Assembly: GCA_946998205.1 (NCBI GenBank)
Contig: CAMPYJ010000001.1
Coordinates: 75,246 to 139,245 of the forward strand
DNA length: 64,000 nt
Origin: an uncultured Prevotella sp.
GTDB lineage: Bacteria > Bacteroidota > Bacteroidia > Bacteroidales > Bacteroidaceae
Reading direction: 5' to 3'
Shown one piece after another: positions 18,413 through 26,521 of the stretch; within the stretch, counting starts at the first letter, position 1; every line of letters begins with the position of its first letter. The notes beneath the pieces were generated by a model. That model was not told the origin of the DNA. It did no database searches and saw only the letters and a list, made by a program, of their open reading frames with translations. Both the position numbers and the translations under genes were made by a program.

Positions 18413-21252
18413 TGATGAACGGATATATTGAAATAAAAGGTGCTCGTGTCAACAATCTGAAAAACATCAGCATCAATATTCCTCGTAACCAATTTATTGT
18501 CATTGCCGGACTTTCCGGCTCTGGCAAATCCTCGTTGGCCTTCGACACACTCTATGCCGAAGGTCAACGCCGCTATGTAGAATCGCTATCTGCCTATGCA
18601 CGTCAGTTCTTGGGGCGCATGAGTAAGCCCGAATGCGACTTCATCAAGGGGCTGCCCCCTGCCATTGCCATTGAGCAACGGGTCATTGCACGCAATCCGC
18701 GCAGCACGGTAGGCACCTCTACCGAGATATACGAATACCTGAAACTGCTGTTTGCACGCATCGGCAAAACCTTTTCGCCCATCAGCGGTGAAGAGGTGAA
18801 GAAGCATTCCACCGACGACTTGGTGGACTGCATGTTGCAATATTCCGCAGGCACCAAGTTTGCAGTGGTATCACCTCTGCACCTCATCGAGGGGCGGACA
18901 CTGGAGAAGCAACTCGAAATGGAGATACAAGAGGGTTATACCCGACTGTGGCTGAACAACGAGTTTGTGCGCATTGACGACCTCTTGCAAGACAAGGCGG
19001 CACTCAAGGCAATCCCTCTCGACCAGATTTTCCTCCTCATCGACCGCCTATCGGTGAACAATGACAAAGATACCATTTCACGATTAACCGATTCGGCAGA
19101 GACAGCCTTCTACGAAGGACATGGCGAATGTATGCTCGTGTTCTTCCCTTCCAATATCACCTATCACTTCTCCACACGCTTCGAAGCCGATGGCATGAAG
19201 TTTGAGGAACCCAACGACAACCTCTTTTCCTTTAACTCGCCCGTAGGCGCCTGCCCTACCTGCGAGGGATTTGGTAGCATCATTGGCATTGACGAGAAGT
19301 TAGTCATCCCCAACACCACCCTCAGCGTGTACGACGGTTGTGTGCAGTGCTGGCACGGAGAGAAGATGGGCGAATGGAAAAACGAATTTTGCCGGCGGGC
19401 TGCTCAAGACAACTTCCCCATTTTCAAACCTTATCTGGAACTGTCGCGCAAAGAGAAAGACATGCTGTGGCACGGACTGCCCTCAGAAAAGCAAAAGGAC
19501 ATTCACGACCAAGTGAGCATTGATGCCTTCTTCCAAATGGTGAAGGAAAACCAATACAAAATACAGTACCGTGTCATGATGAGCCGATACAGGGGCAGGA
19601 CCGTGTGCCCTACCTGTCACGGCACACGATTGAAGCAAGAAGCCAGTTGGGTGAAAATTCAGGGCATGTCTATCACCGACTTGGTGGAGATGCCCATTGT
19701 CAACCTCAAGCAATGGTTCAATGAGCTGACACTCGATGAACACGACCAGCAAATAGGCAAGCGACTGCTCACCGAAATCAACAATCGCTTGCAATTCCTC
19801 CTCGATGTGGGCTTGGGCTATCTCACGCTCAACCGACAGTCGAACACCCTCAGTGGCGGCGAGAGCCAGCGCATCAACCTCACCACCTCATTGGGCAGCT
19901 CACTCGTTGGCTCGCTCTACATCTTGGACGAGCCAAGCATCGGTCTGCACAGTCGTGACACGCAGCGACTCATCGAGGTGCTGAAAAAGCTGCAAGCCTT
20001 AGGCAATACCGTCATGGTGGTAGAACACGACAAAGAAATGATGTGCGCTGCCGACACCCTCATTGACGTGGGTCCCGATGCAGGACGATTGGGAGGCGAG
20101 ATTGTGTTCAATGGACCGCTCCAAGAGGTGCTACAACATCCTGCGGAAATGGCACGCAAATATCCACGTTCGCACACCATACAATACCTCACAGGCAACG
20201 AGACCATTGATATGCCCACCTCCAGACGGTCGTGGAACCATGCTATCAAAGTGGTAGGGGCACGCCAAAACAACCTGAAAGGCATTGATGTCAGCTTTCC
20301 GCTCAACGTGCTTACGGCTGTTACGGGCGTCAGTGGTTCGGGAAAATCTACACTCGTTAAAGGCATTCTCTACCCTGCATTGAAACGTCATCTCAACGAG
20401 GTGGCAGACCAGCCCGGCGAATACATCTCTTTAGAAGGCGACTGGAAATACATCCAGCACGTGGAGTTTGTCGACCAAAACCCCATTGGCAAGAGTTCGC
20501 GAAGCAATCCTGCCACTTATGTCAAAGCGTATGATGCCATTCGACAACTGTTTGCCGAACAGCCATTGGCAAAACAATTAGGTTTTTCGGCACAATACTT
20601 CTCCTTCAACACCGAAGGCGGACGCTGCGAGGAGTGCAAGGGCGCAGGCACCATTACCGTGGAGATGCAATTCATGGCTGATTTGGAATTAGAATGCGAG
20701 GCTTGTCACGGTCAGCGTTTTAAGAAAGATGTGTTGGACGTTCGTGTGGCAGGAAAGAATATCAACGACGTGCTGAACATGACCATTGCCGAAGCCATCG
20801 AGTTTTTCGATGCGCTGCAACAGAAGTCAATTGTCGCCCGATTGCAACCACTCTATGATGTGGGATTAGGATACATCAAATTAGGACAAAGCTCCTCTAC
20901 CCTTTCGGGCGGTGAAAACCAACGTGTGAAACTGGCTTACTTCATCGGACGTGAGAAGCAGGAGCCCACACTGTTCATCTTCGACGAGCCTACCACAGGA
21001 CTCCATTATTTGGACATCAAGCGTTTGCTGTCGGCATTCGACGCACTGCTCAATCGAGGGCACTCCATCCTTGTCATCGAACACAACTTGGATGTGATTC
21101 AGTATGCCGACCATGTCATCGACCTTGGACCCGACGGAGGAGATAAAGGAGGCAACTTGGTGGCGACTGGTACGCCCGAAGAGATAGCGAAATGCAAAAA
21201 CAGCGTGACGGGGCAATATCTCCAACGCGAGCTGCACAAAGCACAGCCCTAA
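18409..21252 (+). CDS. uvrA: Excinuclease ABC subunit A
   Basis: This 947-residue damage-recognition ATPase of nucleotide excision repair carries two ABC modules. Walker A GLSGSGKSS is near residue 34 and the second, GVSGSGKST, near 641. The signatures LSGGESQRINL (about 481) and LSGGENQRVKL (about 834) are intact. Zinc-finger cysteines CPTCEGFG, CPTCHGTR, CEECKGAG and CEACHGQR are present. Three consecutive ATGs (18409, 18412, 18415) are possible starts; the first overlaps the rho stop by 4 nt, so rho and uvrA form an operon. A glycosyltransferase follows 45 nt after the stop. Confidence 0.96.
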   Translation: MMMNGYIEIKGARVNNLKNISINIPRNQFIVIAGLSGSGKSSLAFDTLYAEGQRRYVESLSAYARQFLGRMSKPECDFIKGLPPAIAIEQRVIARNPRSTVGTSTEIYEYLKLLFARIGKTFSPISGEEVKKHSTDDLVDCMLQYSAGTKFAVVSPLHLIEGRTLEKQLEMEIQEGYTRLWLNNEFVRIDDLLQDKAALKAIPLDQIFLLIDRLSVNNDKDTISRLTDSAETAFYEGHGECMLVFFPSNITYHFSTRFEADGMKFEEPNDNLFSFNSPVGACPTCEGFGSIIGIDEKLVIPNTTLSVYDGCVQCWHGEKMGEWKNEFCRRAAQDNFPIFKPYLELSRKEKDMLWHGLPSEKQKDIHDQVSIDAFFQMVKENQYKIQYRVMMSRYRGRTVCPTCHGTRLKQEASWVKIQGMSITDLVEMPIVNLKQWFNELTLDEHDQQIGKRLLTEINNRLQFLLDVGLGYLTLNRQSNTLSGGESQRINLTTSLGSSLVGSLYILDEPSIGLHSRDTQRLIEVLKKLQALGNTVMVVEHDKEMMCAADTLIDVGPDAGRLGGEIVFNGPLQEVLQHPAEMARKYPRSHTIQYLTGNETIDMPTSRRSWNHAIKVVGARQNNLKGIDVSFPLNVLTAVTGVSGSGKSTLVKGILYPALKRHLNEVADQPGEYISLEGDWKYIQHVEFVDQNPIGKSSRSNPATYVKAYDAIRQLFAEQPLAKQLGFSAQYFSFNTEGGRCEECKGAGTITVEMQFMADLELECEACHGQRFKKDVLDVRVAGKNINDVLNMTIAEAIEFFDALQQKSIVARLQPLYDVGLGYIKLGQSSSTLSGGENQRVKLAYFIGREKQEPTLFIFDEPTTGLHYLDIKRLLSAFDALLNRGHSILVIEHNLDVIQYADHVIDLGPDGGDKGGNLVATGTPEEIAKCKNSVTGQYLQRELHKAQP

Positions 21253-21297
21253 CGACGGCCGATACCAACCACCCACTGCACAGCGCAAACCTGAAAC

Positions 21298-22215
21298 ATG
21301 AATCGCACCGAACTCTCTATCCTCATTCCCACCTACAACGATTGTTGTGTAGAACTGGTGAACAGCTTGGCACAACAAGCCATGCGTTTGTCGGGTTTAA
21401 GCTATGAGATAATCGTGTTAGATGATGCATCTAACCGCCCTAAAGTATTACTTCAAGCTGCTTACATTAATGAGTTAAGAAACACAAGGTTCGTACGTAG
21501 AGAGACGAATGTGGGACGTGCCAAAATACGCAACATCCTTACTTCCATGGCACGCTATCGGTGGCTGCTTTTCTTAGACAGCGACATGGAGATTGTCAGT
21601 CCTGATTTCTTGGAACGATACCTGCAAGCCCCCTCCGAAGCAACGGTGATTTATGGCGGCAATTGCGTGCAGCGTGACAGGCTGCCGCACGATGGAACCC
21701 TGAAATATCGTTATGAAAAAGCGGCTGAACAAACGCACGATGCCGCCCAGCGCAACAAACAACCTTATCAGCAGTTTAACACTTCCAACTTTTTAGTGGC
21801 AAAGTGGGTCATGGAAGCGCACCCCTTTGACGAGCGCATCCAGACCTATGGCTATGAGGACGTGCTGTTTGGAAAGACCTTGCACACGGCAGGCATTACT
21901 ATTCTGCACATCGACAACCCCGTAGGCTTCGGCACGTTTGAGTCGAACCGCAGCTTTCTCGCCAAGACCGAAGAGGCAATGCACACCCTGTTTCAATACC
22001 GCAAAGAACTGGTGGGCTATTCCAACGTTTTGCATACCTATGCCCACCTGCGCCGTTTTCGGTTGGCGTGGCTCTTTCGCCTGCTCTTTCTATGCGTAAA
22101 AAAAAGGATGAGAACCCAACTCCTGAGTACTCATCCCTCTCTTTTTGTCTTCAAATGTTATAAATTAGGCTTTTATGCGTCCATTGCACATTGCACACGA
22201 CAAGAAAGAAAATAA
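21298..22215 (+). CDS. Family 2 glycosyltransferase
   Basis: This 305-residue GT-A glycosyltransferase has the N-terminal nucleotide-sugar fold LSILIPTYNDCCVELVNSL, the metal-binding FLDSDMEI (DxD-type, about residues 95-102), and the acceptor-side ED pattern in FDERIQTYGYEDVLFGKTL. The end is hydrophobic and basic and may touch the membrane. It lies 45 nt after uvrA and is probably read through from the rho-uvrA operon; a role in surface polysaccharide is likely but the donor is unknown. A hairpin at 22105-22147 within its last 110 nt resembles an intrinsic terminator on both strands. Confidence 0.85.
   Translation: MNRTELSILIPTYNDCCVELVNSLAQQAMRLSGLSYEIIVLDDASNRPKVLLQAAYINELRNTRFVRRETNVGRAKIRNILTSMARYRWLLFLDSDMEIVSPDFLERYLQAPSEATVIYGGNCVQRDRLPHDGTLKYRYEKAAEQTHDAAQRNKQPYQQFNTSNFLVAKWVMEAHPFDERIQTYGYEDVLFGKTLHTAGITILHIDNPVGFGTFESNRSFLAKTEEAMHTLFQYRKELVGYSNVLHTYAHLRRFRLAWLFRLLFLCVKKRMRTQLLSTHPSLFVFKCYKLGFYASIAHCTRQERK
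22105..22147. terminator. Terminator-like hairpin inside the glycosyltransferase 3' end
   Basis: GGATGAG and CTCATCC form a 7-bp stem, extended by an A-tract on one side and T-tract on the other. On the minus strand the stem is followed by nine T (best terminator direction), and on the plus strand by CTCTCTTTTT. It may end minus-strand transcripts coming from the secreted-protein genes. Confidence 0.5.
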
Positions 22216-22409
22216 AAGACTTTTCAACACTCTGACAAACAACGTATTAAACGACATTTCGCATCATCCCGTCATTACAGTAAAGTAACAAACCTGGTTC
22301 AATCGCAGTATTCTTCCCCATGATAACTATTCAGCTGAAGAAAAAAAACGTCTTGCCTCCGTCTTCTATTTCCCACAAGACATCCCCTCGAAAGCCTTTG
22401 AAAAAGCAG
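22216..22409. other. Gene-free stretch before repeat locus A
   Basis: No gene, promoter or RNA is recognised here. It is the first part of a 727-nt gap between the convergent glycosyltransferase and secreted-protein genes; the rest is repeat locus A and palindromic element copy 3. Confidence 0.6.
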
Positions 22410-22610
22410 TATGTTTTCATGTGTTTTCAATTGCATTGACATTGAGTACCAAAGTCATGTGAATTGTACGCCAATGTCAGCGACTTTGGCATTCAAGGTC
22501 ATTGACATTGATTTTCAAGTTGGATGCGCTTGCGTCCCTGCCGGACAGCTTACTCAAACTATGTGTCAGCAAATTTTGCAAGATGGTCTACACCTAAAAA
22601 AGGTTCTTCC
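22410..22610. repeat. Word-shuffled palindromic intergenic repeat, locus A
   Basis: About 200 nt are homologous to the locus at 42993-43200: shared blocks include GTTTTCAATTGCAT, TGTGAATTG, ACGCCAATG, GGATGCGC, CTCAAACTATGTGTCAGCAA and GCAAGATG. The core between the blocks is made of the words CATTGAC/GTCAATG-like and ACTTTGG/CCAAAGT in direct and inverted order, differing in order from the other locus. It does not encode a plausible protein. Confidence 0.65.
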
Positions 22611-22679
22611 GTTAAATGCGTAGACAATTGTCATGTAGAGCGCACAGCTTTAACGTGAAGAACCATAAAATAGGTATTA

Positions 22680-22931
22680 GGGTGGTTCTATAAATTGCCA
22701 CCGTAAAGTTTTTTTATGTCAGTCTTTCTTCTTATCTTGTTGACTCTTTTTATATAAAACAGGCTGCGCCTCAACAAATCAAACAAGTTTGATTGTATTC
22801 GGCTTGCTCCGTTTTTGGTTCAATTTGTTTGTTCGTTCAGTCGTATAGCCTGCTATACTCCTTCACTCACAAACAAATTGACCAAAAAAAATAGTCGCAC
22901 AATCTCTCTAAGCTAATCTATAAAGCCGCCC
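22680..22931 (-). mobile_element. Palindromic MITE-like element, copy 3 (long form, 252 bp, reversed)
   Basis: The left end GGGTGGTTCTATAAATTG and the degenerate right end CTAATCTATAAAGCCGCCC enclose the long form with the 60-bp block. Matching ATTA flanks (22676-22679 and 22932-22935) look like a target duplication. The right end is 11 nt from the stop codon of the convergent secreted-protein gene. Confidence 0.85.
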
Positions 22932-22942
22932 ATTAAAGACTA

Positions 22943-25798
22943 CTATTCTTGATTTGCCAACTTGAACCTAAAATGTTCTTTACCGATTTTGACAACTAAG
23001 ATAACCGGTGCTTCACCTACATTCTCTATTTTCGTCAGGAAACTCCCAGTCCTCAGCTGCTGACCAGTTAAGGAATATACTGCATAACTGTCATATTTCC
23101 CATCTATCACAATATCGCCTTGTTTTAACATGGCCCTGACGGGAGCTTGCTTTACATCGCTGACGCCATCCGTGCTCATCGCTAAAACCTTTACCATAAC
23201 AGGTTCGGCGCCTGGTGTCTGTACGAGGAACATGGCGGCACGTGGCTTCGTATCATCACTCTTGAAAATCAACGAAACATATCCGCCATCCTTGGGCAGT
23301 TTGCTTGGGGTGTACGTGAAGTACCTGTTCATTGACGACGGCACGAGAGTAACGGTGATTGGGTTGACGGCGTTCTTGGCTTTCACCTCAAATACCTGAG
23401 GGGCAGTACGGAGACCAGGCCTAAACAGCAGTTGCATTTTATCTTTACTCACCTGAAGCTCCGGAAGATCCGTACGGCCGAATGTAACGTTGTCTATCAT
23501 GAAATTGAGTGACGTTTCGTTACCACCCGTTTTACTGTAGAATGAAAAAGCGATATGGAACTTATCGTCTATGTTACGGCTTATGCTGTCTATCTTGGAG
23601 AGATCCAAACGATAGTTGTACCAATTTTCTTTTTCTGCAACGACGCCCGCTGGTGAGTAGTCATTGAGATTGACAAACTGATCTGTCACCTTACCATCTT
23701 TCTCACTGATAATATAAAACCCAAACAGCTCTCCCCCATCTTGAATGGGATTGGCATATCGTAAACTGAACGTGAGAATCTTACTCTTAGCCTGCTTATA
23801 GGAGAGTGTAGGTGACAACAGCCATGATTCGTGCTCGTGCTTGTCTTCTACACCGAATTTAAGAAAACATATTTGAGCCACTTCGTTTTCTACGTCAGTT
23901 CTTCCCTTGTATTTCTGCTCCCACGCATAGAAAGGTCTCTCACCTCTGAGGGTTAAGTTTTGCCAGTTGGCAAGTCCTAACACTCGGGTGTGTCTAAGAT
24001 TTGTGAAATCCTCGTTGAGGAGTGGTAAAGCCTCACTGTCGGCATTTTTCATCATTCCCTCTTGAATGCTGTTGAACTTCTGCCGGTCTTCTTTCGCATT
24101 TTCAAGTATGTCTACCTGGTTTACCAGAATTTCGCCTTGTGAGCTGTTGACAAATCTTATAAACGTAGGACGATGTGTGTTTACCTTGAACTCTCCGTTG
24201 GCATCAGCTTGTTCCGCAGACATCCAATGGCCACCGCCATCTATCGAATATTCCGCTTTACAATTTTGCGCACTGCTTGACGGATGTAGCTTAACGGCAG
24301 AAACTCCGTTGGCGAGAATTTCATCAAAATACAGAATACCATTCTTTGCAAGCAGAATGTTTCCTGCTGATTTCCAACTGCCGTCAAGACGCCAATACCC
24401 CTTGTCGAACTTAAAGAAATTTTGCCATGCTGGTTTATCTTTAAAACGATTGTCCATAGGTCGTTCAGCTTTAAAGGTTTCAGTGAGCATGCTGTTGTTG
24501 TTTTCTGCACAAACTCCTTTCAGCTCTATTTTCACCGTGTCTGACAACGGTGTAGAAACTAAAAGCGTGGCCGTATATACACCAGCAGCCTTAGGTTGAA
24601 AACTTACCTTCACCTTATTATTATAGAGCTTATCTGTTCTTGAACCATAGTAAAACTGTGTAGTATTAAGGCGGAAAGCCCCATTGGGCTTTTGATGCAG
24701 AGCAAGCGCCACATTTGTGAAGACGTTTTTTATATCAAACTCTACCTGCTGCTCATCAGTTTTGTTTACGTCAGCTTTCATTTCTCTCACCTTAACGCCT
24801 TCTTTTAGGGAGATACTTGGTTTCTTGCCTGCCGCCATAAAGTATCCCATCACGGTGAAAGAACCGGAATTCTCTTGATCTGCACCATATACCTTTAAAG
24901 CATAAGAACTACTTCCTACAAAGACTCCTTTCTTTGCTGGCGTAACAGCCAACTTGGTAAGTACCGACCCATCCTTTTCCAACTTGGACACTCCCAGTTT
25001 AAGAACGCTTTCCGCATTGCTGCCATGATAGGATATTGTTGGCAGGTTAGAAAGATGCGACGTTTGTATTGCCACATCATATTCTTTGGTAACTCCTACC
25101 TCGCCCATAACAGTTTTGAATTGAGGAAGGATGGCAACAAGAGGAGTGCGATCCTTTGCAGACAAGCGTAACAAGCTGAAGTCGTCAAAGCGCACGCTGC
25201 TGTTTGGGGCTATTTCAATGAAGAAGTCTAACTTATCCGCATTTTTAGGACATGTCAGTCGGAATTTTAATGTACCATAAGTTTTTAGTCTGCCAAAATA
25301 CACTTGACTGTTGTTGATGAACTTTTCATCCTTGCAGGGCAATTCCCTGCCAGCACCATCCAACCAGCGAAAAGCAAGGCGCAGCGGCCCTCTTTGATCC
25401 TTGCTCTCTACGGTGCAATAGTTCAAGAGACACTCCAACTCGTCACCAAACGACACATCTTTAGACTTAAGGTTAATCGTTTGTCGCAAAAAACCCTTCT
25501 CTTCGTTGGTAGATATACCAAGGGCAAACCCCGTGTCACTACTAAAACGGCCATTCTCATCAATTTTTGTGAGTTTACCTTTTGTCTCCCAGTTAGCTGG
25601 CATGTCTCCGTTAAAAGTGTCAAAGAACTGATTGTCAAGTAGCTCCTTGGTTGGCTTGTCGTTTTCACTGAGTTTCGATATAGAGTGTTTGATACTAAAA
25701 TCTGACAATTGAGCATTCATTGTCATAGATTTAAAAAAACATAACAAAACTAATGTTAACGCATGTCGCCGGTCGAAAGATCTGTGATTCATTTTCAT
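22943..25798 (-). CDS. Large secreted protein with probable T9SS sorting end
   Basis: This 951-residue protein has a signal-type N-terminus (hydrophobic core at about residues 14-28, ending MNAQ). Regions such as LLNEDFTNLR and SWLLSPTLSYKQAKSKILTF, followed by MIDNVTFGRT, resemble beta-sandwich 'choice-of-anchor' modules seen in secreted Bacteroidetes proteins; two such modules appear (about residues 150-220 and 590-780). The last 80 residues (IVIDGKYDSYAVYSLTGQQL onward) look like a T9SS type A sorting domain. The specific function is not recognised; adhesion or substrate binding is possible. It is the first of three secreted genes on this strand in an AT-rich island, and palindromic elements lie on both sides. 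Confidence 0.8.
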   Translation of the reverse strand: MKMNHRSFDRRHALTLVLLCFFKSMTMNAQLSDFSIKHSISKLSENDKPTKELLDNQFFDTFNGDMPANWETKGKLTKIDENGRFSSDTGFALGISTNEEKGFLRQTINLKSKDVSFGDELECLLNYCTVESKDQRGPLRLAFRWLDGAGRELPCKDEKFINNSQVYFGRLKTYGTLKFRLTCPKNADKLDFFIEIAPNSSVRFDDFSLLRLSAKDRTPLVAILPQFKTVMGEVGVTKEYDVAIQTSHLSNLPTISYHGSNAESVLKLGVSKLEKDGSVLTKLAVTPAKKGVFVGSSSYALKVYGADQENSGSFTVMGYFMAAGKKPSISLKEGVKVREMKADVNKTDEQQVEFDIKNVFTNVALALHQKPNGAFRLNTTQFYYGSRTDKLYNNKVKVSFQPKAAGVYTATLLVSTPLSDTVKIELKGVCAENNNSMLTETFKAERPMDNRFKDKPAWQNFFKFDKGYWRLDGSWKSAGNILLAKNGILYFDEILANGVSAVKLHPSSSAQNCKAEYSIDGGGHWMSAEQADANGEFKVNTHRPTFIRFVNSSQGEILVNQVDILENAKEDRQKFNSIQEGMMKNADSEALPLLNEDFTNLRHTRVLGLANWQNLTLRGERPFYAWEQKYKGRTDVENEVAQICFLKFGVEDKHEHESWLLSPTLSYKQAKSKILTFSLRYANPIQDGGELFGFYIISEKDGKVTDQFVNLNDYSPAGVVAEKENWYNYRLDLSKIDSISRNIDDKFHIAFSFYSKTGGNETSLNFMIDNVTFGRTDLPELQVSKDKMQLLFRPGLRTAPQVFEVKAKNAVNPITVTLVPSSMNRYFTYTPSKLPKDGGYVSLIFKSDDTKPRAAMFLVQTPGAEPVMVKVLAMSTDGVSDVKQAPVRAMLKQGDIVIDGKYDSYAVYSLTGQQLRTGSFLTKIENVGEAPVILVVKIGKEHFRFKLANQE

Positions 25799-26077
25799 CG
25801 TTTTTATTATTTACTATTTATAACTTAAATTCCTTGTTCACATAACGAAATACAAAATATAACACATTATTTTATATGATATATCTGTAAATAATATCAA
25901 TTTCCTTAAAGAATAATATTTTTGCAAAGATATGATTTTTTACATTAGTAGCACTATTAAATGTTACTATTTAACAAAAACATATAAAATAAAAACATAT
26001 ATTAACATACAGTTATAACAATAGGGTGAAGATTCAAAATCGAAATGCAAAATTTGTTGGTGTTTGGATTGCATTAA

Positions 26078-26190
26078 AACCATGAAAAACACCGCGGAGG
26101 TTTGCCATGCGGCCGGGGGTGCGAAGCCCCCGAAGAGCACAATCAGCAATACAAAAAAAAACAAAAGGGAGACCGCAGTCTCCCAAAGAT
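26078..26190 (-). repeat. Intergenic block E1, homologous to the block at 31829-31941
   Basis: The block shares TTAAAACCATGA, GCGG, a GGGG/CCCC hairpin, AAGAGCA, ATACAAA, AAAAGGGAGAC and CAAAGAT, in the same order, with the block near 31.9 kb. On the minus strand it contains GGGAGAC-TGCG-GTCTCCC followed by TTTTGTTTTTTTTT, a strong intrinsic terminator, and then a G5/C5 hairpin. Confidence 0.6.
26149..26190 (-). terminator. Probable terminator of the 26.5-29.1 kb leucine-rich-repeat gene
   Basis: On the minus strand a perfect 7-bp GGGAGAC/GTCTCCC stem with a TGCG loop precedes a T-rich tract. The nearest upstream minus-strand gene ends at 26522, with palindromic element copy 4 in between. 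Confidence 0.7.
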
Positions 26191-26197
26191 TAATTAA

Positions 26198-26455
26198 GGG
26201 CGGTTCTATAAATTACCGCCGTAAAGTTTTTTGTATGTTGGACAGTTTACGTTTTGTCATCTTGCGGTCTCTTTTTATATAAAACAGGCTGCGCCTCAAC
26301 AATTCAAACAAGTTTGATTGTATTCGGCTTGCTCCGTTTTTGGTTCAATTTGTTTGTTCGTTCAGTCGTATAGCCCGCTATACTCCTTCACTCACAAACA
26401 AATTGACCACAAAAACAGTCTCACAATCTGTCAAAGCTAATTTATAAAACCGCCC
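26198..26455 (-). mobile_element. Palindromic MITE-like element, copy 4 (long form, 258 bp, reversed)
   Basis: The ends are GGGCGGTTCTATAAATTA (26198-26215) and AATTTATAAAACCGCCC at the right, with the 60-bp block present. The left flank is TTAA and the right flank ATAT, so there is no clear duplication. It separates the leucine-rich-repeat gene from its likely terminator. Confidence 0.85.
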
Positions 26456-26495
26456 ATATGTCCAAAAGTTGCATTTCTTAATTGAACTTACGACT

Positions 26496-26513
26496 TAATT
26501 TATAGAACACCCC
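26496..26513. repeat. Solo terminal repeat of the palindromic element
   Basis: TAATTTATAGAACACCCC matches the right end of the element at 16 of 18 positions with no body attached. It lies between copy 4 and the stop of the adjacent gene and marks an older insertion or rearrangement. Confidence 0.6.
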
Positions 26514-26521
26514 TTATTTTA

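Larger units (their letters stand above)
25799..26197 (-). other. AT-rich leader region of the secreted-protein gene
   Basis: This roughly 400-nt stretch has no gene. It carries a minus-strand -7 box TATCTTTG (25925-25932), about 125 nt before the start codon, and farther upstream the repeat block at 26078-26190. A long untranslated leader is implied if that -7 box is used. Confidence 0.5.
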
